From an uncultured Selenomonadales bacterium (GTDB lineage: Bacteria > Bacillota > Negativicutes > Selenomonadales > Selenomonadaceae): a DNA stretch of 50,126 bases. The notes under the pieces were generated by a model. It saw only the letters and a list, made by a program, of their open reading frames with translations. It searched no databases and was not told the origin of the DNA. The stretch is taken from positions 1 to 50,126 of the forward strand of contig CAMUZG010000016.1 in NCBI GenBank assembly GCA_947165145.1, read 5' to 3'. The position numbers were made by a program, and so were the translations under genes. Positions within the stretch are counted from its first letter, which is position 1. Each line of letters opens with the position of its first letter. Of this stretch, positions 1 through 7,784 are shown piece after piece.

Positions 1-320
1 CGCCCGCCGAACATCTTTGCTTGCCGACGATTGAGGACGTGCACGACGGAGTTATTGTCTCACGGATTGCCGCTCATGCCGCCGATTTGGTTAAAGGTGT
101 CAATGGTGCCCGCGATTGGGATTTGAAGATGGCTCGCGCCCGCAAAGTACTTGATTGGGACGAACAGCTTAGCTTAGCGATTGATCCTGAACTTGCACGC
201 AAAAAACGTGGTGCCCGCAACAAAATCGGTGAAACTGCCTGTTCAATGTGCGGAGACTATTGCGCCGTGAAAATCGTCGGCAAATATTTCGACGCGCCGA
301 TTTGTCCGTGCAATGATTGA
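1..320 (+). CDS. thiC: Phosphomethylpyrimidine synthase ThiC, C-terminal end (5' truncated by window edge)
   Basis: ThiC is the radical SAM enzyme that turns 5-aminoimidazole ribotide into the HMP pyrimidine of thiamine. Only about the last 105 residues are present; the frame is open from base 3 and begins with the family segment PAEHLCLPTIEDV, followed by RIAAHAADLVKG and ARDWDLKMARARKVLDW, all typical of the ThiC C-terminus. The AdoMet-cluster cysteines are CSMCGDYC, a CX2CX3C spacing. From memory, E. coli-type ThiC has CX2CX4C and the shorter spacing is known in ThiC of anaerobes. The TTG at 21 is not a real start, because the conserved sequence continues upstream of it. The gene ends with TGA at 318-320, about 70 bp before the pilin gene. 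Confidence 0.93.
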   Translation, partial: PAEHLCLPTIEDVHDGVIVSRIAAHAADLVKGVNGARDWDLKMARARKVLDWDEQLSLAIDPELARKKRGARNKIGETACSMCGDYCAVKIVGKYFDAPICPCND

Positions 321-336
321 TACGAGAAAATTTTTC

Positions 337-365
337 TTGCCGCAAAAATTTTTTTGCTTTACAAT
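337..365 (+). promoter_or_regulatory. Sigma-A-type promoter for the pilin gene
   Basis: TTGCCG at 337-342 and TACAAT at 360-365 are separated by 17 bp. The predicted transcript starts near 372, just upstream of the Shine-Dalgarno AAAGGAG (376-382). The pilin therefore seems to be transcribed separately from thiC. Confidence 0.55.
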
Positions 366-390
366 CAGCAAAAACAAAGGAGTGGTTCTT

Positions 391-780
391 GTGCGCCAGA
401 AAGGTTTTGCAACGCTCGAAGTCATCTTGATGGTTGTGGTTATCGGCATTCTTGCATCGATTGCAGTGCCGCGATTCACGTCCGTGACGACCGCCGCCAA
501 TACCGCAAAAATTCAATCCGACTTGTCGACTATCGACACCGCCATTTCGATTTACTACATGGAGAAAGGCAGCTACCCGACGACACTCGACAACTTGTCC
601 GACTATCTGAAGGACGCCGCCAACGTCAAGCCGCCTACGGGCAAAGCTTACATTAACGGAACCGCAACGGACATTTCAGCGAAGACTTACGCGATTAAAG
701 CCGCAACTGCCACCGACGAAGCTCGCGCAACTCTCGACGGACACACGGCAGGCGAATTCACCAACAAATCATCAACCTAA
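391..780 (+). CDS. Type IV pilin or pseudopilin (class III signal peptide)
   Basis: This small prepilin-like protein has about 129 residues. From GTG at 391 it reads MRQKG followed by FATLEVILMVVVIGILAS, the classical prepilin-peptidase site G|F with Glu at +5 and a hydrophobic helix. The rest is a small globular domain with no cysteine pair, similar in size to PilA, PilE or GspG-type major subunits. An in-frame ATG at 313 would add a non-pilin tail; AAAGGAG at 376-382 lies 8 nt before GTG 391, which decides the start. No pilus assembly genes adjoin it; a PilO-like gene lies about 23 kb away. Whether it builds a pilus, a secretion pseudopilus or a DNA-uptake fibre cannot be told from sequence. 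Confidence 0.85.
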   Translation: MRQKGFATLEVILMVVVIGILASIAVPRFTSVTTAANTAKIQSDLSTIDTAISIYYMEKGSYPTTLDNLSDYLKDAANVKPPTGKAYINGTATDISAKTYAIKAATATDEARATLDGHTAGEFTNKSST

Positions 781-810
781 AGCAATTACCGGCTCAAGGT
801 GAGCTGCAAC

Positions 811-930
811 TCGACCGTCATGGATGACGGTCGCCCCGTCGCTCGTTCAAGGATTGAACGAACGCGGGGGTTATGCGCCTTTTCTTTGCTTACTTTCTTT
901 TGGCGCAACAAAAGAAAGTAAGATAAAAAA
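811..930 (+). repeat. GGA-hairpin repeat, copy A (short, divergent copy)
   Basis: Hairpin 1 has arms 812-820 and 825-833 (CGACCGTCA/TGACGGTCG) with loop TGGA. Hairpin 2 has inner arms 844-850 and 854-860 (CGTTCAA/TTGAACG) around GGA, plus an outer CCCCG/CGGGG clamp. Hairpin 3 has arms 889-902 and 909-922, a perfect 14-bp stem beginning CTTACTTTC, followed by an A/T-rich run. The order, the GGA loops and the CTTTTCTTT tract match copies B, C and D, but the middle segment of about 50 bp is missing. Confidence 0.7.
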
Positions 931-1072
931 ATTTAATTCAAATTCAACGTCTCGGACGTTCACGAAGTGCACGACAACAAAATTTTCCCGCGACACTACT
1001 TCGATTTTTGTTGACGTGACGCCACTTTATTGATAAAATCCTGCCAACGAAAAAAATTTTTTTCAAAACTCT

Positions 1073-1099
1073 TAAGGTTGTACAACCAAACTCCGATAC
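1073..1099 (+). promoter_or_regulatory. Sigma-28 (FliA) promoter for flagellin
   Basis: TAAG at 1073-1076, 15 bp, then TCCGATAC at 1092-1099. This is close to the FliA/SigD consensus TAAA-N15-GCCGATAA, with the correct spacing. A fliA gene is present in the same window. It implies a flagellin leader of about 160 nt. Confidence 0.7.
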
Positions 1100-1266
1100 T
1101 GTTTTCAAGAAGGCAATCAGCGGGTTACAAGTTGCGGCACTCGTTACGCGTGCGAGGCTCGAAGTCCCGACGACGGTCGGGATTGCAACGAAACTCGTTC
1201 GTTTGGCGGCGGTAAGGAAACCGTCGCGAATAAGGAAATTGTTCTAAAATCAAGGAGGAAATTATC

Positions 1267-3420
1267 ATGGCAATGGTAGTAAAGAACAACTTGTCTGCGG
1301 TTCGTACGCTTAACATTCTCAACAGCAACAGCTCCGCTCTGCAAAAGGGTATGGCTAGAGTCTCCAGCGGCATGAAGATCACCGGTGCCCAAGACGACGC
1401 AGCAGGTTTTGCAATCTCTGAACGCATGCGCGTTCGCATCCGTGCTCTCGATCAAGCTAACCAAAACTCCCAAAACGACTCCAGCTTGATGAAAACCGCT
1501 GAAGGCGCGGTTGGCAACACTATCGATATCCTCAAGGCTCTCAAGGAAAAGTGCATCAACGCCGCCAACGATTCCAACACCGACGAAGATCGCCAGACCA
1601 TCCAAAAGGAAATCGACCAGTACATCGACCAAATCGATGACAATGCTCAAGTTACCTTCAACGGCAAATCTCTCGTTGACGGCACCAAAAACAACGCTGC
1701 TGTCGCAACCAAGACCATCCTCCTCAACCAAAGCTTGAAAGTCGGCACTTTGGCAAGCGATCTCCTTACCTCTTACAAGAATCGTGTGGGCGACTCTCTC
1801 GGCATTCAAGAAACCGACTACTATCAAGTTTCTTGGGTTGAGAACGGCAATATCCACACCACCAGCGGTCAAGTCGGCACAAAATCCCTCTCAGATATTT
1901 TGTCAACACCTGATGCCAATGGTGCTACTCTTCAGGCCACTGTCGCTGCAACTGGCACCGACGGCAAAATCGGAACGACAGAGACAAGTCGAACTGCGGG
2001 CTATACTTCGGCGTTCACGTTTGAAGAGCAGACGGAACTGTCTTCTGCACAAGTTATTAATAAACTGGGTGCTTGGGGCATAAATGGTGGTACCGATTCG
2101 GCTATTGATATTGCTCTTGCACCAGGTAGCTTAAACGCAACAGATTTGACGATTACCGGTTACAAAGCGAACATTCCTGACTCCGAAGGCAACCCGAATC
2201 TTGTCGATGCGACTATAACCGTTAAGCAGACTGACAGCACAACAGGATATGAGAAATACTCCATCACCATAACGGACGCGAACGGCGATCCGCTCAAAGA
2301 TGCAAGCGGCACAGTTGTTGAAAAGCCTACCCTTTATAAGGCTGTGGATACGGCGGCAAGTAAAACGGCAGTCGATTCTACGGGAACGCCGGTGTCGGCC
2401 GCAGATGCCGGTTCCGGTTACCTCGATGCTCCGACAGCGGCAACAAACAAACTCAACAATACTTCCTATCTCTATGCTTCCGGTAGTTGGCCGACAGAAA
2501 TTCAGAATTTTGCTGATGAAGTAGGTTTTACTATTGCGGCTAATGCGACGTTTGATATGTCCACTTCGGGCTACTATATAAAGAGTGGCAATTCGTACGT
2601 AGCGGCTACGGGAACAATATCAATTGACGCTGGCGGGAACACTGCTACCGTAGGATCAAACAACTTCGTCGGTCAGCAACTCTATAAATTCAACACCGAG
2701 ACGCCCGGTGAAATTGCCACCATTTCCGGCGGTGCCAATGTTAACAGTAAGTTAAGCTACAAAGTTCCTGGCACGATCACTGTCGACACGATTAGCGATG
2801 AAAAAGAAGTCGCTGACAAGTACAACAAAGACGTCTACACTCCCGACAATACGCAAGGTTTGGCTGTTGTCGCTAAAACGGCCGGCGTCGACGAGCAAAT
2901 TTCCGGTCTTACGATCAGCATCCTCGACCAAGACCTCAACGTCAAAAAGTCGGCAAACGCGGCTCTCGACCAGTTCAAACAGTATCAGCGCGCAGAGAAC
3001 AAGACGGGCGATAATGCTCTGAACTTCCATCTCGGCTCCGAAGCCAACCAGGCAATCAAAGTTGGCTTTAGCGATATGCGTGCACAGGCTCTCGGTCTGA
3101 AAGGCGCAGACGGCACCAGAATCAACGTCTACACGAAAGAGAACGCCAACGCGTCCATCAACGTTATTGAAAACGCGTTGACCAAAGCTCTTGACCAGCA
3201 GACCACGATCGGCGCAGTCGAATCCCGCCTCGAATACACCAGCGCGAACCTCACGACTGCGAGCGAGAACGTCCAAGCATCGGAGAGCACGATTCGCGAC
3301 GCGGATATGGCGAAAGAAATGACCAACTACACGAAGGCAAATGTCCTTCTGCAGGCGGCACAAGCCATGTTGGCACAAGCGAACCAGAGCAGCTCCTCCG
3401 TTCTCAGCTTGCTCCAGTAA
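1267..3420 (+). CDS. fliC: Flagellin, large (717 aa) with expanded central domain
   Basis: This is the flagellar filament subunit, exported by the flagellar type III apparatus. The N-terminal D0/D1 part (residues about 1-150) carries the conserved VSSGMKITGAQDDAAGFAISERM block. The C-terminal D1/D0 part (about 590-717) has RDADMAKEMTNYTKANVLLQ and ends in SVLSLLQ. Between them lie about 430 variable, Thr/Ser/Asp-rich residues with no cysteine, presumably surface-exposed D2/D3 domains; typical flagellins have 270-500 residues in all. AGGAGG at 1253-1258 sets the ATG at 1267. Transcription is from the sigma-28 promoter at 1073-1099 and ends at the hairpin at 3463. Codon choice in the centre differs from the ends (more ACG, GCG and GCT, fewer of the preferred C-ending codons), which suggests a faster-evolving or exchanged segment. 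Confidence 0.96.
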   Translation: MAMVVKNNLSAVRTLNILNSNSSALQKGMARVSSGMKITGAQDDAAGFAISERMRVRIRALDQANQNSQNDSSLMKTAEGAVGNTIDILKALKEKCINAANDSNTDEDRQTIQKEIDQYIDQIDDNAQVTFNGKSLVDGTKNNAAVATKTILLNQSLKVGTLASDLLTSYKNRVGDSLGIQETDYYQVSWVENGNIHTTSGQVGTKSLSDILSTPDANGATLQATVAATGTDGKIGTTETSRTAGYTSAFTFEEQTELSSAQVINKLGAWGINGGTDSAIDIALAPGSLNATDLTITGYKANIPDSEGNPNLVDATITVKQTDSTTGYEKYSITITDANGDPLKDASGTVVEKPTLYKAVDTAASKTAVDSTGTPVSAADAGSGYLDAPTAATNKLNNTSYLYASGSWPTEIQNFADEVGFTIAANATFDMSTSGYYIKSGNSYVAATGTISIDAGGNTATVGSNNFVGQQLYKFNTETPGEIATISGGANVNSKLSYKVPGTITVDTISDEKEVADKYNKDVYTPDNTQGLAVVAKTAGVDEQISGLTISILDQDLNVKKSANAALDQFKQYQRAENKTGDNALNFHLGSEANQAIKVGFSDMRAQALGLKGADGTRINVYTKENANASINVIENALTKALDQQTTIGAVESRLEYTSANLTTASENVQASESTIRDADMAKEMTNYTKANVLLQAAQAMLAQANQSSSSVLSLLQ

Positions 3421-3462
3421 TATTCAGCGTCCGCAAGGGCGCAGGTTGTTCGATACTTACAA

Positions 3463-3494
3463 GATCGTCGACTTCGGTCGGCGGTCTTTTTTTT
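3463..3494 (+). terminator. Rho-independent terminator of flagellin
   Basis: A 10-bp stem (3463-3472 with 3477-3486, two G-U pairs) closes a TTCG tetraloop and is followed by eight T residues. Confidence 0.92.
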
Positions 3495-3496
3495 AA

Positions 3497-3566
3497 TTAG
3501 GAATTTGGAATTAGGAATTTGGAATTAGAAACCTATAACCTATAAGCTAAAAGCTAAAAGCTAATC
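3497..3566 (+). repeat. Heptamer array, 10 units (70 bp)
   Basis: Ten consecutive 7-bp units: first TTAGGAA/TTTGGAA alternating, then CCTATAA twice, then GCTAAAA twice and GCTAATC. The array changes from a GGAATT-type block to an AGCT-type block without losing the 7-bp phase. It lies between the flagellin terminator and the yybS promoter. Confidence 0.85.
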
Positions 3567-3569
3567 CTC

Positions 3570-3598
3570 TGGTAAAAGTCGGCGGCGTTTGCTATAAT
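3570..3598 (+). promoter_or_regulatory. Promoter for yybS-gdpP
   Basis: A perfect TATAAT at 3593-3598, preceded by a weak -35 TGGTAA at 3570-3575 with 17-bp spacing. Transcription would begin near 3605, so the upstream ATG at 3597 cannot be the start codon. Confidence 0.55.
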
Positions 3599-3626
3599 GC
3601 ATAAAATTTTCCTGCGAGGTCATGTG

Positions 3627-4577
3627 ATGAGAAAAAATTTAACGCCGACAATCGAAAGCGGACTGTTGGCGGCAATGACGGTGATATTGGGGCTCGTGAC
3701 GGTCTATGTTCCGCTGTTGGGAATGTTGACCGAATTTTTCTGCGCGGTACCGTTGGCGGTGCTGACGGCTCGACACGGTGCAGGCAAAGGCTTGAGTGCG
3801 CTTGTAGTCGCGACGCTCGTTTTGTCGATGTTAATCAGCCCGATATTGTCGTTGCGTCTGGCAATGAGTTCGGGAGTTTGCGGCGTGATATTGGGTTGGT
3901 GCGTGTGGAAAAAATTCGGTGCGACAAGAATTTTCTTTACGACATTGATTGCGGCGTCAATGGCTCAGGTTGTGACGTTGGCATTGTTGCTTGCCGTCTT
4001 GGACTTGAACTTCATCGAAACGCAAATTGAAATCCTGCGCGAAGCTTTCGACGAATCGTTCAAAATGTACGAATCAATGGGCGTCGACCCTGCACGAATC
4101 GCCGAGACAAAAAGTCAAGTCGATCCGGCATTGCAGTCGCTGATGATTTTGATTCCGACGCTCTTGATGTTGTCCGCGCTGATGAGCACGGTTGCGACGT
4201 GGCTGACTTCGCGTTGGATTTTCCCGAAATTGCGGTTGACGTTGCCGAAACTCCCGTCCTTCGCCGAGTGGAAATTCCCCGCAATCTTCCTGTACATGGC
4301 GGCATTCGGCGGTATCGGAATATATTGGGGCTTCACGCGCGGTTGGAACGTCATTTACGAAATTTCGCTGAACTTGACGATTGTCGCGATGATAATCGGT
4401 TTGATTCAAGGTTTGTCGCTGATGTCGTTCATCTTTGACCGCTATAAAGTTTCAAAGTTCGTGCGGCGATTTTTGTACGTGCTGTTGATTCTGAACATGT
4501 TCCTGTTGCAACTCGTGGCGATAACCGGTTTGATTGACACGCTCTTCGACTATCGCAAACGATTTTTCAAAGATTGA
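3627..4577 (+). CDS. yybS: YybS family (DUF2232) multipass membrane protein
   Basis: This integral membrane protein of about 316 residues has around seven or eight hydrophobic segments and few charged residues outside the loops. Length and layout match the YybS/DUF2232 family, which resembles ECF-transporter substrate-binding (S) components; its substrate is not established. The most polar part (residues about 130-165) would be a loop. GCGAGGT at 3614-3620 favours ATG 3627 over the upstream ATG 3597, which overlaps the -10 box. The next gene is gdpP, 23 bp downstream; the same pair is conserved in Bacillus subtilis, where it is followed by rplI, absent here. Confidence 0.8.
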   Translation: MRKNLTPTIESGLLAAMTVILGLVTVYVPLLGMLTEFFCAVPLAVLTARHGAGKGLSALVVATLVLSMLISPILSLRLAMSSGVCGVILGWCVWKKFGATRIFFTTLIAASMAQVVTLALLLAVLDLNFIETQIEILREAFDESFKMYESMGVDPARIAETKSQVDPALQSLMILIPTLLMLSALMSTVATWLTSRWIFPKLRLTLPKLPSFAEWKFPAIFLYMAAFGGIGIYWGFTRGWNVIYEISLNLTIVAMIIGLIQGLSLMSFIFDRYKVSKFVRRFLYVLLILNMFLLQLVAITGLIDTLFDYRKRFFKD

Positions 4578-4600
4578 ACGGCTCCTAAGGAGATGATGAC

Positions 4601-6673
4601 GTGCCGAGAAATTTGTCCTCGTGGCCGGACGCGCTGATAAATTTGGTCGTGATATTGGTCATGGCCGCCGTGATTTTCCACTACAACGAAATTTTGGGCG
4701 CGACGGCTTTTTTGGCGGGTTTTTTGCTGATTTGGTTTACTTACGAACGCCAGATCGATCGCGACAAAAAATTCAAGGAGTACTCCGAGAACGTAATCGG
4801 CAACTTCAACGACATGATGTATTACGCTATGACGAAGTTGCCCGAAGGTATCATTGTCGTCGACGAGAACGGTCGCTTGCAATGGTGCAATACCGTCATG
4901 CAGAATTTTGCCGAGGTCGATCCGCAACAGGGCATGGACATTGACGAATTTTGGGAAGGTCTCATTCCCAAAGAAATTTTGTCGCTTGCACCGCAAGGCA
5001 CTGAACCTGCGCCAATGGAAGGCGAATATCCTGTAAAAACACTGCGTCGCAAGACTGCGAAGAACGGCACGGTTGAGGAATTTTATCGTCATTTCAAAGT
5101 CAAATATCGCCACCTGCAAGCCAATCAAGATTATTCGCGGATGATTGTTCTGTTCGCGCGGGAAGTCACGCCTTACGAGGATTTGAAAATCGAATACCAA
5201 AACAGTCGCACGGCACTGATTTACGTGCAAATCGACAATTACGACGAAGTTACGCAAGGTCTCAGTGAGGCTGAAAAAACGTCGTTGCTACTGTCCGTCA
5301 GCCAAATCCTTGAGGAGTGGGTCGCGTCACTGAAAGGCTTTATGCGGCGCGTGGCAAGCGATTTGTACATCGTCATTCTGGAGCGGTGCTCACTTGAACA
5401 GGCAATCGACGAAAAATTTATCGTGCTCGACAAAATTCGCCAGCTCGTCAACAAAAATCAACTGCAGGTCACGCTGTCAATGGGCGCGGCTGTTGCCGAT
5501 AAATCTTCCAACGAACAATCGATTGGCGAACTCGGCGAAAAAGCTCAAGCGGGACTTCAACTGGCACTCGGTCGCGGCGGCGATCAAGTTGCTGTCAACA
5601 TCGACGACAAAACACAATTCTTCGGCGGACGTGCCAAAGCTGTCGAAAGAAATACCCGCGTAAGAGCCCGCGTGATGAGCAGTTCGATTCACGACATGAT
5701 GGAAGCTTCCGACGAAATTTTTATCATGGGACACACCCGCGAAGATTACGACGCGTTCGGGGCGGCAATCGGCGTCGCGGTTATGGCGAAACATCTCGAT
5801 AAGCCCGTCCACATTGTCTTGAGTAATTGGCTCGACAGCATTGAAAAAATTTTGGAGCTTTTCCGCAAAGACGAAGACTACAGAAAAATTTTCGTCGAAG
5901 AGAAAGATATTTTACTTATCCCCGCGATTGACCCGCTACTTGTCATCGTCGACACGTTTATTCCTCACCTTGTCGCCGTGCCGAGTCTCCTTGAACGCAT
6001 CAAAAAAGTTATCGTCATCGACCACCACCGCCGTAGCGAGAACACGATTAAAAATCCCGAACTGATTTATCTGGAGCCAGGCTCAAGCTCGACGTGCGAG
6101 ATGGTCACTGAATTGCTGATGTACTTCGACGAAAAAATGCGTATCGGCAAGCTTGCGGCGACAGCGATTTATTCCGGCATTGTCGTCGACACGAAAAATT
6201 TTTCCATACAGACGGGTGCACGAACTTTTGAGGCGGCGGCTTATCTTCGTCGCAGCGGCGCGGATCCCGTCGCGGTCAATCATCTTTTCAAGGCGGATTT
6301 CGAGACGATGCTGTATCTTGCCAAAACGCAAGCCCGTTCCGAATGCTACGAAGGCGGGCTCGTCGTGTCTTACATCGAAAGAATCATTCCGAACGTCCAA
6401 GTCATTGCCGGTCAATCGGCGGATTCACTGTTGCGCGTCGAAGGCGTTCGCATGACGATTATCCTTTTCCAAATAAAAAACGATACGGTCGGCATCAGTG
6501 CGCGGTCGACGGGCGATTTGAACGTGCAGGTCATCATGGAGAAATTCGGCGGCGGCGGTCATCAAAACGTTGCGGGCGCACAGGTCAAAGACGTTCCGCT
6601 TGCCAATTTGAAAAAATCCGTCGTCGAAGTTGCACGCAAATATATTGCCGAGACCGATAAGCGCGATAAGTAG
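4601..6673 (+). CDS. gdpP: c-di-AMP phosphodiesterase GdpP (DHH-DHHA1)
   Basis: This is a membrane-bound enzyme of 690 residues that hydrolyses the second messenger c-di-AMP. Two N-terminal membrane segments (about residues 12-27 and 31-47) precede a PAS-like domain (about 65-165, with LPEGIIVVDENGRLQW) and a degenerate GGDEF domain (about 205-300, with SDLYIVIL at the active-loop position). The DHH domain has GHTREDYDAFGAAIG and VIDHHRR, and the DHHA1 domain ends with the substrate loop FGGGGHQNVAGAQ. All metal-binding aspartates and histidines of the motifs look intact, so it should be active. It starts at GTG 4601, 8 nt after TAAGGAG (4586-4592). It is cotranscribed with yybS and ends at a terminator-like hairpin at 6692. 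Confidence 0.94.
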   Translation: MPRNLSSWPDALINLVVILVMAAVIFHYNEILGATAFLAGFLLIWFTYERQIDRDKKFKEYSENVIGNFNDMMYYAMTKLPEGIIVVDENGRLQWCNTVMQNFAEVDPQQGMDIDEFWEGLIPKEILSLAPQGTEPAPMEGEYPVKTLRRKTAKNGTVEEFYRHFKVKYRHLQANQDYSRMIVLFAREVTPYEDLKIEYQNSRTALIYVQIDNYDEVTQGLSEAEKTSLLLSVSQILEEWVASLKGFMRRVASDLYIVILERCSLEQAIDEKFIVLDKIRQLVNKNQLQVTLSMGAAVADKSSNEQSIGELGEKAQAGLQLALGRGGDQVAVNIDDKTQFFGGRAKAVERNTRVRARVMSSSIHDMMEASDEIFIMGHTREDYDAFGAAIGVAVMAKHLDKPVHIVLSNWLDSIEKILELFRKDEDYRKIFVEEKDILLIPAIDPLLVIVDTFIPHLVAVPSLLERIKKVIVIDHHRRSENTIKNPELIYLEPGSSSTCEMVTELLMYFDEKMRIGKLAATAIYSGIVVDTKNFSIQTGARTFEAAAYLRRSGADPVAVNHLFKADFETMLYLAKTQARSECYEGGLVVSYIERIIPNVQVIAGQSADSLLRVEGVRMTIILFQIKNDTVGISARSTGDLNVQVIMEKFGGGGHQNVAGAQVKDVPLANLKKSVVEVARKYIAETDKRDK

Positions 6674-6691
6674 GTTGGTAGATTGTTGAAG

Positions 6692-6727
6692 ACGGGCACG
6701 CCGATATTCGCGGTGATGCTCGTTTTT
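6692..6727 (+). terminator. Terminator of gdpP
   Basis: A 12-bp stem with one bulged A (ACGGGCACGCCG paired with CGGTGATGCTCGT) and loop ATATTCG is followed by TTTTT. It lies between convergent gdpP and metQ. Confidence 0.65.
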
Positions 6728-6791
6728 GATTGCAAAAAAATACGTGATGCGTCGCGATTGACACACCACGTATAAAATTTTCCGTTCAGTT

Positions 6792-7622
6792 TCAGAACGC
6801 GGGAACGATTGCGCCTTTGTACTTGTCCTCGATGAATTTTTTAATCTTCTCGGATGTGAGCGCGTTCAAAAGTTTTTTAATTTCGTCGCGATTCTCGTCG
6901 CCGTCGCGAACCGCAATGATGTTGACATACGGCGAAGTTTTATCCTCGATGAAAAGCGCGTCCTTCATTGGGTTGAGGTCGGCATTCATTGCGAAATTCG
7001 TGTTGATAATCGAGATTGTCACGTCTTCAAGTGTGCGCGGAAGTTGTGCCGCCTCGACTTCCTGAATCACCAAATTGCGCGGATTGCCGACGATGTCTTG
7101 AACAGTTGCAGTTTCGTTGGCATCATCCTTGAGCTGAATAAGTCCAGCCTTTTGCAGCAGAAGCAAAGCGCGTCCGCCGTTAGTCGGGTCGTTGGGGATT
7201 GAAACGCTGTCACCGTCGGTTATTTCGGTCAAGTTCGTGATTTTCTTGGAATAAATGCCCATCGGCTCGACGTGCACGCCGCCCGCGTTCTTGAGCTTAA
7301 CGTCAGTGTGTTCCTTTACGAAGTTGTTGAGATACGGCTCATGTTGGAAAAAGTTGGCGTCGAGTTCCTTGTCGTTGAGCGCGATATTCGGCTGAACGTA
7401 GTCGTTGAACTCTATGATTTCGAGATTGACGCCTTGCGCTTGAAGATCGGGCTTGATCTGCTCCAAAAGTTCGGAGTGTGGAACAGGCGTCGCACCGACT
7501 TTGAGCGTGACTTCCTGCGCGGGCTTGTCGGATTTTGCGGGAGTATTGCCGTTGTCGCCACCGCAACCCGTCAGCAACATTGTCGCCGCAAGAGTTATCA
7601 TTGCAAAAAATTTTCCTCGCAT
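6792..7622 (-). CDS. metQ: Methionine ABC transporter substrate-binding lipoprotein MetQ
   Basis: The protein has 276 residues and belongs to the NlpA/MetQ family. It has a lipoprotein signal peptide with lipobox LLTGC (Cys about 20), then the family core: VGATPVPHSELLEQIKP, FNDYVQPNIALNDKELDANFFQHEPYL and IPNDPTNGGRALLLLQKAGLI. It should bind L- or D-methionine in the periplasm and deliver it to a MetNI transporter. No metN or metI is adjacent, so the ATPase and permease must be elsewhere. The start ATG at 7620-7622 follows an AAGGAG on the - strand. Its promoter lies close upstream, leaving a leader of about 30 nt with no room for a SAM riboswitch. Confidence 0.94.
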   Translation of the reverse strand: MRGKFFAMITLAATMLLTGCGGDNGNTPAKSDKPAQEVTLKVGATPVPHSELLEQIKPDLQAQGVNLEIIEFNDYVQPNIALNDKELDANFFQHEPYLNNFVKEHTDVKLKNAGGVHVEPMGIYSKKITNLTEITDGDSVSIPNDPTNGGRALLLLQKAGLIQLKDDANETATVQDIVGNPRNLVIQEVEAAQLPRTLEDVTISIINTNFAMNADLNPMKDALFIEDKTSPYVNIIAVRDGDENRDEIKKLLNALTSEKIKKFIEDKYKGAIVPAF

Positions 7623-7655
7623 AAAAATTTCTCCTTGTGATGTGTTACGCCGCGC

Positions 7656-7683
7656 ATTATATCAGACTGAAAAAGAAACGCAA
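7656..7683 (-). promoter_or_regulatory. Promoter for metQ
   Basis: On the - strand, TATAAT (complement of 7656-7661) is preceded by TGA, giving an extended -10 TGATATAAT. TTGCGT (complement of 7678-7683) lies 16 bp upstream. Confidence 0.65.
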
Positions 7684-7699
7684 GCTTGCCGCCCGACGC

Positions 7700-7728
7700 T
7701 GTAAAATTTTTCGTTGACGTGATACAAT
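7700..7728 (+). promoter_or_regulatory. Promoter for the hemL cluster
   Basis: An extended -10 TGATACAAT at 7720-7728 has a weak -35 TGTAAA at 7700-7705, 17 bp from TACAAT. It is oriented away from metQ. Confidence 0.45.
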
Positions 7729-7734
7729 CCTAAA

Positions 7735-7769
7735 AGCTATCAGCTATCAGCTGTCAGCTGTCAGCTAAC
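7735..7769 (+). repeat. Heptamer array, 5 units, in the hemL leader
   Basis: AGCTATC twice, AGCTGTC twice, AGCTAAC once: 35 bp of exact 7-bp units between the hemL promoter and its Shine-Dalgarno at 7771. The CAGCTG steps are palindromic, so the RNA could fold weakly. Confidence 0.85.
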
Positions 7770-7784
7770 AAAGGAGGTCGTCAC

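Larger units (their letters stand above)
781..1266 (+). other. 486-bp non-coding region upstream of flagellin
   Basis: There is no credible gene here. In order it holds: repeat copy A (811-930); an AT-rich stretch with imperfect direct repeats around AAATTCAACG; a sigma-28 promoter (1073-1099); and a leader of about 160 nt. The leader contains a strong hairpin, CCCGACGACGGTCGGG, near 1165-1180, and three AAGGA motifs, the last being the flagellin Shine-Dalgarno. The short open frames at 824-1033 and 1030-1215 have no recognisable product and run through the hairpins. Confidence 0.6.

Noticed and set aside
811-930. Copy A taken as a simple Rho-independent terminator of the pilin gene
   Set aside because: It consists of three consecutive hairpins shared with three other loci, and no strict T run follows the third stem; termination may be a side effect but does not explain the structure.
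824-1033. 69-codon + strand frame upstream of flagellin
   Set aside because: Runs through the hairpins of repeat copy A; no ribosome site and no recognisable product.
3497-3566. Heptamer arrays considered as CRISPR
   Set aside because: Units are 7 bp, contiguous and without spacers; no cas gene in the window.
3597-3626. ATG 3597 as the start of yybS
   Set aside because: It overlaps the TATAAT box and so lies outside the predicted transcript.
6792-7784. SAM riboswitch upstream of metQ
   Set aside because: The promoter leaves a leader of only about 30 nt; no conserved SAM-box elements are present.
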